A stretch of 64,000 nt of DNA, from the NCBI GenBank assembly GCA_019914995.1, contig CM034135.1:6822501-6886500 (forward strand), given 5' to 3'. Positions 24,910 through 36,811 of the stretch are shown here, one piece after another. Made by a program: the position numbers and the translations under genes. The number at the start of each line of letters is the position of its first letter. Position 1 is the stretch's first letter. This DNA comes from Acanthochlamys bracteata. Lineage: Eukaryota; Streptophyta; Magnoliopsida; Pandanales; Velloziaceae. The notes under the pieces were generated by a model. That model worked only from the letters and a program-made list of their open reading frames with translations, searched no databases and had not been told where the DNA came from.

Positions 24910-27900
24910 CTAAAAATCCTCCCTCATGTCCACCTTTCTCTTAGCTTGCAAAGCTAATCTAGCATCTCTCTCCCTCTCGAATTCTCGAAGATCTGCTCTT
25001 TGCAAGAAGGAAACCTTATCGAGGTACTGGTTGGAGCTCTTCTTGTATGCATCCAACTCTTCTTCTAGCCTCTTGTTTTCTTCCTTAAATTCACCCCAAT
25101 CTTTCTTTGTCTTGTCCAGGACACTTAGTTTTTGCTTCTTCTTTATTTGTTCAAGTATGTTATCTACAGCGGAAGGTGAGCCGGCTGAAGCTTTGGCATT
25201 CTCAGCCACCTTCAAGTCGGCATCTACAAGCTTCTTCACTTCAATATTCTGGCCTGCAAAGTCGCGAACCTCCGTTATCTACAAAAACCACAGGTATATT
25301 AGTTTCATTTTTAATATACAAACCCATAACACTATATCTAGAAATTGGAATTTCTTGTGAAAACATTTTCTCAAATAGTCATCCATATAATCTTTCAAGA
25401 ATAATCAGAACATGATGGAACTACAATGAACTCTAATACAGTCTATACAGGGAACAACATGAATGAAATGATCAGCTAAAACAAAAAAATTAGTAATAGC
25501 AGATAAGACTATAGCCACATCTAAGAGTTCTATATTGTGCAACATATGTCAGAGTTTCAAATCATTGATCTAGACCTTCAAATAATTTAGAACATGTCCT
25601 TGTCAACTAGGTTACCTGTAAAATACGAGACCTGAAGGGAAATCCTAATCTGCCGGTGCCATTGTTTGAATAAATTCAAGATGATCCTTTATCTCATGTC
25701 TGTAAGACTTAATAAACTTGAAAAATTAACTTAAATTTTAAAATAAGTCATGATAATCAGCTAGTCACAAACAACAACAACTAATGCTCATCCATTAGGT
25801 GAAATCAATTACATGAATCCTTGGACACCATTTATTCTATCTTGAAAAGTATCATCAGTCATGTAAAAGCATTAAAAATTTTCAACATGCTCCATTGCAA
25901 GGACAGTAGCGAGAGTCCAAATACTATGATACCATTGTAGGGACCAATATAGTCCAAATGAAACGCAACAGTTAAATGAAAAGATGAAAATTGAAAGGTG
26001 CTATTTAAGGCCGTGTGAATGTCGGCATAGTTTGTTACAAAAAAACAGTAAGAAGAACTTGTACTGATGAGAATAATCTGCATGACTTCTTTACATCATC
26101 TGCTAAGGCCACCTTTGACATAAAATTTTGAAGGAGTGAAGAATCAATTTCGATTATTTGAACTAAATACTGAATAGTGAACTAAATAATCAATATGGTT
26201 TATGCTTAACTTTTTGTAAGTATTTCTTTACAAGTGGCCAACATCTACGAAGTTCTTTTCTGGTATACCTAAATGCCCTACAGTGAAGATACTAATATGA
26301 AAGCCTTCAATTATGGGTATCTGGTAGAAATCCATATCTAAGAACTTCTAGAGTTTCTAAGCAATAGCTACTGAAAAGAATGATGACCTAATTGCCTAAA
26401 TGGCCTGCATATCTTATCAGATTGAACCTGGAAAACCCTGGTAGGAATGCTTGAACCAATTCTTCACCTAGCAAAGCGGAACATTCCGTGTAAACCATGA
26501 AATTCAATGCTCCGTTTCAAAGGAAAAGTAACTTCTATTGTAATATGGTTGCAGACTTATTGTACATCTATATATTTATTTAATATATGCAATGATTTCA
26601 TGCTTTTTATAGCATATATGTACTTTTCTTAATCATTATTACAAAGTTGCAATAACTTGTAACATGTATCAATTTCATTGTTTTGCATAGTAAATACACT
26701 TCAATTTGCACTAATTTGACCTCCAGTCTGACCAATTGACATACTAGTCCGACCAAAAATCATTGATCTAATAGCATATCCAAGTTGATCACTAAGTTTT
26801 GGAGGCCTAAATCAATTTCTCTCTGTAAGAGGATTTTTCACAAACAAGAGAAAGAAATTAATAGTTTAAAAAAGACTCGTAAGACGCTCCTTAGAAGAAC
26901 AAGTTTATCATGTAATAATTTAATTATAGCCCTTATGCATTTAACTTCAATATCTTAATTTGTGATTGTTATTTAATAATAGCTCTTATATATGCAAGGA
27001 AGACTTTAATGATTTTTAAGGATTTGTTTGGTCCATAAGGACATATTGGAAAACTATAGAAAGTCCTAGAGAAATTTTCAAGGGAGGATCACCTGATTTT
27101 TTTTTTATTTAAATTTTTTTTTTTGGGTGAGTCTTTCGGTCTATCAAGTGGTAGAACAGAACCCTAGAAGTATTTCTTTTCTATGTTTTAGAGTCATTCT
27201 AGAAAAACACTTCCTATTGTTTTCCTTTCCCATCTTTATGCATAAATTGAAAATCTACCCAAAACCACTCTAATTTCAATATCTAAAAAGAACCAAAATT
27301 GGTTCACGTAGCAACTACTTTCTTTTGTTAACCATCTTTAGCACAATTAATGAACGGATGAAAAATTCTAAGAGCCCCGAAATCAAGTTAGAGGACAAAG
27401 ATCCATAAAACAATATGGGATGGGCATGAAAATGCTACTATTTTGGAAGAAATACCATTAGAAGATCGCAAAGTTCATAAGCTGGAGTTATGGTTTGGAA
27501 CAAATATCCTAAACTTTATGCAGATCAATAAAACTGCACAAGCTTCTCCAAATCATAACAACATCAATACAAAAAATTGGTTCAAAATCTAAAGAGACGC
27601 ATGACCAACTACTATGACTTTCAGGCAAAAGATTGTCAGTGATAGTAGTTGATCGCTAAAATATCCATGATATGTGAACAAGTTACGAGAGAGGGTGAGA
27701 GAGACCAAGTGGACCGCTGTTTGCTTTTGAAAATTAGGAAAACGAGGAGGAAACATTGAGTTGTTAAGTGGTGGGGACAAGGAGAATTGGATCGCGGCCA
27801 CCATACTTTTTAGAAAAATTTATTTAGCTCATTTGTGAGAAAAGAAAAAAACGTCAACAGCTTTTTCCCCAAAAATGATCCAAATCATCTACTTTCACAT

Positions 27901-30900
27901 GTAACCAAACAAAAAAGAATAGCTTCACAAAAGTTTTTCTTTTCCAACTAAGTTTCTTAAAAGGAAACAAGGTCTAAAAGGAAAAGTATTAACAGAATTT
28001 GAAAGCCAACAGAAAGTATTTAAAAGAAGGATTAATCATCCTATCTGATGGATGGGACCAATGTTTAAAACAAAAGGCCACAGACTAATTTCACGACAAT
28101 TTCAAAGTACATAGTAACATTTTCCATGCACATTGAGGTGTCAAAGGCAACCAAACACTACCCACTTAATTAAAGAAACCATCATCGAAGTTGAACCCGA
28201 TGCGGTTCAAGTCCGACGATGCTCCACTTATAGAATGGTAAATCAAACACAAGAAGTAAATATCCTTCCATTTTTTATTCAATTATAATTCATACTCTTA
28301 ATCTCAATTCATAAAATGCATGTTTAGGTCAAATAAAAATGTTACAAAGACTTTGTACTATAACAAGTAATATAGGAAATGGTTGCAAGGTATTGACGAA
28401 TCAAAATGGGATTACTTATGTAATTATCTTATAAGAGCTCATTTTTTTAAGTACTATATATAGTAGATTAACTATTAAGTAGAGATTTACGAGTAGAGCT
28501 TGGAGTCCTAACTAGTTTAGAAGTTTCATGATACTAGGTCTAGGAGTTTACTTGTAATAGGAATCCTAAGGTTTAAGTAATTTCTTAATTAGAAAAACCT
28601 AGTTGTAGGACTTCTTAAAGGGTTAATATGTCTTATTTTCAGAAGCAATGGATGAAGTATTGAGTTTTGATCAGGTACACCAAGGTGCAGATTCTCTAAC
28701 AAATTTGAAGTTTATCAAAACCTTCAGAGTCTCTTAGATTAATAGAGTATTTGGTAGGGTCTCTAAACTCCTATGACGAGGCGAGTAATACTACTTGGCA
28801 AGTTTCAAAAACATGTTATCAAATAGCATTCCATTCATCGGAGCTCATTCCTTTTAGGTCCTTAAACAAGATCAATTGTATGAACTACATATGGAACTTC
28901 AGCAAAAATAGATGAAGACTTTACATATCCGATTATAAGCACTTATTTAAAAAAAAATTAAAAAAAAAAACATTTTGATTAAACCTCAATGACGATTGCT
29001 TTGATCAAATAGGCAATTTTGTCTTTGACATCACCTACAAATTTTATTCCCTTTAAAAACATCAGAACAAACTTGGTAAACCCCATGAAACTAACGACAG
29101 TCTCCTATGATCACCATAACCATCAAAACAAGTATATTTCCTATTCCTTAGATGTAATCTTGAACTGAAACAATATTAATCAATATTTTTGTTGCCTTTC
29201 TAAGAAAAGAAGTTCTAAAGTCTGCAACAAAATTTAAATAGTACCAACTAAGCATAAAAACTCACAAAAAATGAACATTTTGCAAAGACTAAAGGTTATC
29301 ACTTAGTACACATCCTTGCAATTGCTGATCTTAACCCTTTGCATCACCATTCCAAACTTCCACCATCAAGGTTTCAATGGCCTTTAATTTCCTTATCAGC
29401 AGAAAACCCTCTCTAAGATATTGAAATTTCGTAGGTTTCCCAACTCGAAGGGTCAAGATAAAAGAAAATGATATAGAAGCATTATTTGTCCTCAATTAGG
29501 ATTTCACAATTAATCTTTCTATGTCTTTGATCTACTCAGATGAGAGTCATATCTAATTTGCCCAGAGAACAGTACCTAAACAGTATTACCTTACAATATT
29601 CTAAATGGAAAAATCCATTCCAATCCCCTTTCTTCTCTTATTTAGATCTTAACCAATAGATTTCATTGATTCTCCATCATAATAATCTTGATTGTGACTA
29701 CTCCATAAGAACCTATATTTTCATAATTAACTTCTTAAATAGTATTGGTCACAACAATACGTATAAAAAATAACAATTTTAGTGCTAGTTAACCTGAAAA
29801 AGAAGATAAAAACCTTAATTAAACTACAAAGAATTTTAAAACTCCAATCAGCAAATCCACCCAAAAACCAGAAAACTGATAACTAGAGAGTGAGCAGCCA
29901 CATTTAGCTAAAGAGTGAAACTCGGGATCAAACTCACTTAGCCAATTCATCCTAAACATAGCCCATATCTGAGCCCATATTCAATCCAAGTTTCAAATTG
30001 CAAAACCTGGATGTCCTATACGAATACAAGCTTTGACAGCACCACAATACTCATCAACCATGAATATGGGAGGCAAATAGGAGTTTCATGCTTCATAGTA
30101 AAATTCTACAAGAAGTTATAGTAAACTTAAATAAAATCTTATAGGAATCTAAAAAATAAACTAAAAGGTCAGATCCAAACAGCGAACTTAGCTTGCAGTT
30201 CCAGCAACATGCGTCCTTACCTCAACTTTTCCTTTTTCAGCAAGAGCACCAGTCACTGCAGCATCTTTAACAGCAGAAAGAGCAGCAGCTGCTAACCTTT
30301 TAGCTTCCTCACTTGTTCCATTATGTACACTGGCAGATCTCTTCTCCAATTTATCTTGACTCTCTGACATCTTTTTTGGTGCAAGACCAAGAGCCACCAT
30401 CCAGTCCTATATGATAAGGGTCACGAAAGGCAAACTCTCTTGTCAAAAGCCTGATACATAAGACCAGAAGATTAAGAAAGCTTTTCTCTTAAACACGGTG
30501 TTCTTACAGGGGTTTTCGATGCACGCTTGTTGTCTACTGAACTGTTCTTATTAATGAAAGGTATAGGCAACTTAGCAGGTAAACCACTATTCATTTGCTT
30601 CCATACGGCATTGATTCTCTCTCTCCTTTCTGAAACATCCAAAACATGCATAAAATCCAATAGTAAATATCCTTTTCGCTACCTGCAGAACAAAATAAGA
30701 AACATGCGCAAAACTAAAAATATGAAAATAATACGGAAAAAAAAAAAAGACGGAGCGACCTACATAGTAGTAGAACAAGCAAGTGAGACTTACCGCTACA
30801 TATTTGTTGGGGGAAAAAAGACAATAGACATAACAACATGTTCAGCTTCTAAACCAGAAGTTACTTTACCATTTTCTTTAAGTTGTTCATTTGAACTAGG

Positions 30901-31308
30901 GTTCGGTTCAGCTTCATCTGTAACTCCATTGGAAATACTATCCCCACTTCCTGCATCAACAATAGTTATATCAAGGGCGCAATTAAAACTAATTGACTTC
31001 TATAAAAGTTAACTACTCCAAAATTCAAGCTGAACGCTTCAAATACAAAAATCAAACCTAAAAAAAAAACTAACCATGTTCTTTACCAGCATCAATGAAG
31101 TGTACAGTTGAACTAAAAGAACATGATAATGGCCAACAAACGCATGAAAAAGTTGTTAATACAAAAAAGTTAAAGAAGTAAATTGTAGACACTGTTGAAC
31201 CAAAAATCGTACCAAGAACTCGTGAAATCATACCAATTTTGATTCAAGTGCGAATGTTTAGGAAGAGTTAAACTGACCTGCTTTCGGAGGTCGATCGGAA
31301 TCGCCCAT
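24910..31308 (-). CDS. SWC5: SWR1 complex subunit SWC5 (BCNT/craniofacial development protein 1 family)
   Basis: Nuclear subunit of the SWR1 remodeller that exchanges H2A for H2A.Z. Five exons: 31278-31308, 30870-30950, 30508-30629, 30221-30406 and 24910-25278; phases close and give 262 residues. The N-terminus is acidic and polar (GDSISNGVTDEAEPNPSSNE); the middle has ERRERINAVWKQMN and DWMVALGLAPKK; the last exon holds the BCNT-C domain with KKQKLSVLDKTKKDWGEFK and SSNQYLDKVSFLQRADLREF, ending DMREDF. The end of exon 2 at 30870 was fixed by phase: only splicing AAATG/GTAAAG to the acceptor before 30629 restores ERRERINAVW. The ATG at 31308 lies beside a GA-rich 5' leader. Intron 4 is about 4.9 kb. 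No frame damage. The family call is very firm; exons 1-2 are less conserved and rest on splice logic. Confidence 0.93.
25768..25822 (+). repeat. Plant SINE-like fragment, copy 2
   Basis: Reads aaacaacaacaactaatg, then ctcatccattaggtgaaat, then caattacatgaatcctt. It follows the same plan as the piece at 22504-22560: a caa run, a small hairpin (catcca/ttaggtg region) and ...acatgaatcc. It lies within intron 4 of SWC5. Confidence 0.4.
28180..28221. repeat. 18-bp imperfect hairpin
   Basis: Left arm 28180-28197 and right arm 28204-28221 pair at 15 of 18 positions around a 6-base loop (cgatgc). Arms read catcatcgaagttgaacc and ggttcaagtccgacgatg. It lies in SWC5 intron 4 and is clearly more GC-rich than its surroundings. 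The function is unknown. Confidence 0.5.
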
Positions 31309-31570
31309 GGCAGACCGCAGCAAAACACGGGCAGATCGAGAGAGAGAGAGAGAGAGAGGAAAAAAAGAACGATTTCTTCAAACTGGAGCGAGCGAACGAG
31401 GGAAAGGGAAGAGAGAGAGAGAGAGACGTAAGTGCGGGAGCGGAGGAGAGAAACAGAAGCGTGACTGTGGATTGGAAGAAGCGGCGAACAGAGACCGAGA
31501 GGGATCGATCCGGACGAGACAGTGTTCGAGTAAAGAAAGGGCTCGGGTGAGCAAGGGCGTGTTGTAATAA
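31309..31570 (-). promoter_or_regulatory. SWC5 5' leader with GA repeats
   Basis: Immediately upstream of the SWC5 ATG there are GA runs at about 31329-31349 and 31411-31426, and the whole stretch is purine-rich and far higher in GC than the next spacer. In the minus-strand transcript these are CT-rich, a common feature of plant 5' UTRs and core promoters. No TATA box was identified. Confidence 0.45.
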
Positions 31571-34500
31571 TAAAAAGAAATAGAATTTGGTGAGACGTAA
31601 AATTAATAAAATAGAGTTTAAAATAATAATTAAAATATAATTTTGATGAAAGTAGAGTTTGATAGAAAAATAAATGTGAGTTCCAAATTGTAATTAAATA
31701 AATAAAATGTCAAACTCAAATTAAAAAATAAATAAATTCTGTGGCACTAAAATATATTTAGAAATATTGTTAAGTATATAAAGGAGATATATGACAAATT
31801 TGTAGTTCTATTTTCATATATAATTTAATTTTTTTAACTTTAACATATTTACATAAATACATTTAATTTCTAATTTTTTTTAAATAAATTAATGTTTTAC
31901 TTTGTAAATATATTTTTATTATTAATATTTATAACAATAATAATTTATAAGTAATAAATAATATTTGTAATTAGAAATAGGTGGTATAGGCAAAATTTTC
32001 TAAATGTCAAGGGTATAATCTATTATAATTTTGACAAAATTATAATATTAACTAAACTTACAAATAAATCTGATCTTTATATATAAAAGTTCAATACATA
32101 GTCTCGCTTAACTAGTTTTGGTATAAAAAATTCAATACAAATTCAATGTAAAAAATTACATGAGTATTTACATGTACATTTGAAAATAAAATTAAATAAT
32201 ACACATATATTTATTAAACGCAAAAGAATATTTGCATGAGTTGCTATAAAGAAACTACAAGTTCTATAACTTTAACATAACTGATGAAACCATTAGATAC
32301 AATGATGGCCATTAGGATCTCTAATGAATGAAAAAAATGAAAACACTAGTTACTAAAATGAATAAAAATAACCGTTAACCAAAATAATACTGAATGAGAA
32401 TACTTTGATTTCTCGATATAATATCATACTTTTAATAAAAAATTTTAAACAAGTAAAAATACTTCGTGTTACATATTTTCATGCACATATTTTTTTAAAA
32501 AAAAAAAGACTTGTATATCCAATAGGCCTCTTGCTAGTAGTATATAAAAATACTATAAATATTTATAAAATATTTTAATATTACTTTATTAATTTTGTCA
32601 GACCCGATCAATTTTTCTATTTTCTCTAATTTATTTTTAACTTTTAATTACCGATCCTAAGAAAGTTGCTGTTGTGAGAGCAGGAGATGCGTGCTTCAAC
32701 AATCTCTAAAGTGATCTCAAAAGTTGTAATTTGCGAAGCAAATTTTTTATACTTACAATGACTAGTAACAATTTTGGCAAATCCAAAAGTTGACCCAAAA
32801 ATGTGTCATTGAGACGATGGATTATAGATCCACCTACCAAATTAAAGCAAGTTATTTTGTAAGATCGATCTTTACAATATTGATGTAAACTATAGATTCA
32901 TCTTTCTTGCTAATCCTCTTTTTCTTCTTCCTCTTCTGCTGTTATTACTCTTCTCACCCACACTATGCTTTTTTTTAATAACAACAAACATCTCAAATCC
33001 TCTTACGATATCATCATTTCATCTCTCCTGCATTAACAACAACTCTGTAAATTACTCATACCCCTAAACAAGTTGATATCTAAAACTTCTCCAAGTAGAT
33101 CAATAAAACAATTAACAACATATAAATCAATTAAATAAGATGCTAAACAGACTAACACACCTCTAAAAAGTATGAAACTAATCAGAGAGATAATGATTGA
33201 CTTCAACTCAATTCAATCATAAGAAACCCATTATGATACATACTTAACCAATCACAACTCAATCAACTTCACAAATCAAACCATAACACACATAATTCAA
33301 AAATCAACATACCATCAAAATAAATTTAAAAAGGATAAGAAAAACAAATTACATAGATAGAACAACTCACGATGAAGAAACAAACAACCACAAGAAAAAG
33401 AAGGAAAGAAGACAAAGAGTTACGAAAAATAGAGATGGAAAAGTTTTAATCTACTGTACTTTGTCGTTTTTCTTTTTCCTATCTTCTCCTCTCTCGTGCA
33501 CCGGGTCGCTGCCTCCCATGATAAATATATATAATTTTATATGTATTTGCAACACTTTTTTTATATTAGTTAAGATTGATCTTATATGTTTATAAGTTAA
33601 AATTGTATATGTTTTGTACGTAAAGAAGAAAAGAAATCAAAATAAGAAAAAAAATGAAGAAATGAAAAAATAGGCAGAAGAAAAATTACATGGATTTATG
33701 TAAGCAAGCCAACAAACAAGAATTAAAGAAGAAAGAGATAAACAAAGAAGAGCTACCAAAAAAAAAAACTCTCTATCACACATGGGAGACCAATTTTGAT
33801 TAATTCAACCTTCTCTCAAATCTCGTTGGCATCTTTCTCTCTCAAATTTGCTCCGCACTTGATTCACGGAGGAATTCTATACCAAATTCTTTGAATAGAC
33901 AGCAAGATATGTAAACCTCTTTTTCTTTTCTTGAAAAATTTTACCGGAGAGAATTTTTTTTAAAAAAAGGGATTTGAAGATTATAAATAGGAGGGCTGGA
34001 GACGAACAACAGAAAAAGAAAAATCAGAGCCATCCGGAGACGAAAATTTGAGTGAGAGACAGAGAACTAGGCAGAGTATAGCAAAATGAAGAATTGGGAA
34101 GAAGAACAGCAGTCCATCCAACTGATTCAGAGCCAGACGAGAAGACAGATTTGGAGACAGTAGCACTACTGTTATACAGATTTAATTTTATTTAACTTAT
34201 TTTTTATTTATTTAATTTTTTGTTTGTAATATTAATACGAATTGATAATTATTTACTATTTATTTATTGATCTAATTGATGCATACGAGCGGACCCGTAA
34301 TACAAGTTATTATGTCTCTTTACGAGAACGTTTGGAAGAACTTTTTAAGTACTTATCACTCTAAATAAATCTTCTATAATATTTTATATATTTTTTTTAA
34401 ATTTAAAAAATATAATATTATATATTATAAAAATTTTATATGTAAAAATTTATTTTTCTTATATAAAAAATTCAACTCACTTTTCAAAACTTTTCACTCT

Positions 34501-35704
34501 TAGCCTTAGAAATGAGTTCTTATGAAGTGAGTTGATAAAAATAATATTATTGAAAGTGACTTAAGTTCTTGTGTGTTTTTTTTCAATTAAAAGTGAGTTA
34601 CAATATATAATTCAAATTGTTACTTTGTGTTCTCTTATATCATTTTATTTTTGGAAGTGATACTTTAAAATTGAGTTTAATTTATTTTTAAAATTAACCT
34701 AATTTAGTAACAATTATATCTTAATCGTAGAAAAATAAAAACATATATATTTTTATCATTACACTACATAATTATGTTATACAGTACATGTATATCATAG
34801 TTATATTTATAATTTTAAATTATATATTACAATTTGAATTATACAATATATAAGTAATATACTTATTTCGCATAACTATAATATCAACTCAGAATTTTTA
34901 TTATATATACACTTTTATTAAACAATTATAATATTATGATATAATTTTTAGTACATGATGTAGATACACTACATTTATACTTATTTTTAAATTTATCATA
35001 TTAAAATTGTTTTTTTTCCAATAATATTTTTCATAATTTATAAATTTTATGATAAGACTAATTTGTTTAATTATTTATCTTGAGACAAATAAATATAATT
35101 TTTAATTAATCAAATTATCACTACAAATTTGACTCATTTTTTTCATCATCTTCCAAAAAATGCATTATATAAATATTATAATTTGTATATATCATTTACA
35201 TAATTATTTTACAACTATAATAATATAATTACAATTGTCATTATATAATTACATACATTTCATTTATAATTCATAACTACAATAATATAATTATAATTTC
35301 ACTGCACAATTATTTATCTTATATTTATATTATACAAATACAAATAAGGACAAACTTTTCCTCAACTCAATTCTCCTAAGTATCAGCTCCAAGTTAAATT
35401 GACACTATTAGCCTACAGAACGATCGTCCACATATCAACAAGAACACTAATTACATACACATTGATAGAACTCAAATAATAAAATTCCCATTACCATAAC
35501 CAAGTTGATAGAATAAGTAGAATAGCAAATCAGAACATGCAAACTAATAAAAATCCACCACCGAGTACAAAATGAAAGTGACAATTAAATGAAAGAGTCG
35601 AATCCTGATTTCCAAGGTCCAGTATGACAACAAATGTGCTCAATAATTTCTAATAATTCAAGCCCAATGAACCTTCTACTGCGCATATAGTAACCAAATC
35701 CTTT
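31571..35704. other. AT-rich gene-free stretch
   Basis: About 4 kb with no recognisable coding exon. 31571-31760 has repeated agagttt/aaagtagagtttg words that also occur in FBL4 intron 4 near 41750-41900. 34330-34500 is AT-rich and begins acgtttggaagaac, loosely like the MITE-like family. 34690-35340 is nearly pure A/T with recurring ataattata words. A 25-codon open frame at 34086-34160 is not considered a gene. Confidence 0.5.
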
Positions 35705-36811
35705 TCAGAAGGTTGCAGCTGTTGCACTCTTCTTCCTCATGATAGGCTGGATCCCTAGAGAGGAAAAAGGCAATAACCAAGGTTGTCAAAATTGAATATT
35801 AGTTAGGATCGTTTCGCTTGAGTACGAATCGTAAAATTGGTCTCTTAAAATAAGATCGTAAGATTTTATATATCGATAAATTTTATAAATTTTTTTTCAA
35901 TACCATTAAGGATCTTTTATAAAAGTTTTTCTAATATATTTTCTAAAAATTAGTACATTTTAAAAAAATTAAAATTTTTCTTAATTTTATAAAAAAATTC
36001 CTCTATATTTTATAAAAAATTTCTCAAAATTATATTTTTTTAGAAAACCTTCAAAATTTTATAAAAAACTCTTTCAAATATAGTTAATTACAAAAAAAAT
36101 TTCAAAAGTAAAATCATATAAGATCGTAAAAAGATCGGTATCTTACCGATTTTAAATTTAAATCGGGATCTAGGTAGAATTTTACTCAAAAAGAATTTTA
36201 CTTGAGATCGAGATCGTCTAGGTGAAGTAAAATCGAAAAATCGCAGAATTTTAAGATTTAAATCGAGATTTTGGTAATCTTGACAATAACAACACAAAAT
36301 TGATGCAAGATAGAATAAAGAGTTAGTAAAAATTTAAAAAATATATATATTTTTGACTCTAGCAAATCAATTTGAAGTATGAATATAAATTGAATAAGAC
36401 CAAAACCATATCCAAACTCACATCATAGAAGTTCTTGAATGAGAAATCATACTATGGAGGTGGTTGTTACAACTTTAGAAGCATTTGCTTTCTAATTTAT
36501 CGAACAATTCCTAATAATTCAAAGCCAGTACAAATAATAAAAATTTTAAGCAAATTCTGAAATCTCTATCATCATGACTGGTTAAATAGTAATACACAAT
36601 TAGTCTTTTCCATTAAGAATACTACAAAAAAGAAAAAGGAGTTCACTAATAAAAAGAATTTTCAATAGGAGCCCACGTAGAAGTTTAATGAGATAAGATG
36701 GCAAAATACCTTATCTGAAACCACTTTTGAAACGACGAGGAATATGGCGAAGGTACCTTATCCTTCTGGTGTTTGTTGTTTTCCTTCTTATGGCCTTGAC
36801 ACTGCAGTTAT
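35705..36811 (-). pseudogene. Truncated ribosomal protein eL37 pseudogene (two 3' exons)
   Basis: Exon at 36710-36811 encodes [20 protein letters not shown] (the first residue needs an upstream base), followed by [13 protein letters not shown]; exon at 35705-35754 encodes GIQPIMRKKSATAATF and a stop. Together they match the C-terminal half of cytosolic eL37 (typically [20 protein letters not shown]...). Splice sites and phase still fit, with a 955 bp intron, so it is a duplicate of genomic DNA, not a processed copy. Damage: the expected Glu codon after GFR is TAA (about 36711-36713), the invariant Trp is Cys, and the 5' exons with the zinc-binding half cannot be found upstream to 38 kb. The intron holds a transposon-like insert at 35781-36290. 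Confidence 0.8.
35781..36290. mobile_element. Transposon-like element with ggttgtca ends
   Basis: About 510 bp from ggttgtcaaaattg to gtaatcttgacaataac, an imperfect terminal inverted repeat. The interior is AT-rich with many gatcgta/aagatcg words and no transposase. Similar wording and end occur at 10130-10295 beside CLPP3. It sits inside the intron of the eL37 pseudogene. Non-autonomous DNA transposon is an inference. Confidence 0.5.

Larger units (their letters stand above)
25279..30220 (-). other. Long intron 4 of SWC5
   Basis: About 4.9 kb, three quarters of the gene length. Contents seen: a SINE-like piece at 25768-25822, a T-rich stretch at 27096-27125, and a short hairpin at 28180-28221. 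A minus-strand open frame at 27589-27804 (71 codons) has no known motif. No nested gene or transposase frame was recognised. Confidence 0.6.

Noticed and set aside
24926-25360. Plus-strand open frame of 144 codons
   Set aside because: Antisense shadow of the strongly conserved SWC5 BCNT exon.
28204-28221. tRNA T-arm-like ggttcaagtcc
   Set aside because: No acceptor, D or anticodon arms can be drawn around it; it is the right arm of a simple hairpin.
30527-31012. Plus-strand open frame of 161 codons
   Set aside because: Antisense to SWC5 exons 2 and 3 and an intron; no motif. The minus-strand exons explain the coding look.
34086-34160. Short open frame of 24 residues
   Set aside because: Gln/Arg-rich, no motif, in an AT-rich gene-free stretch; no promoter or splice partners visible.
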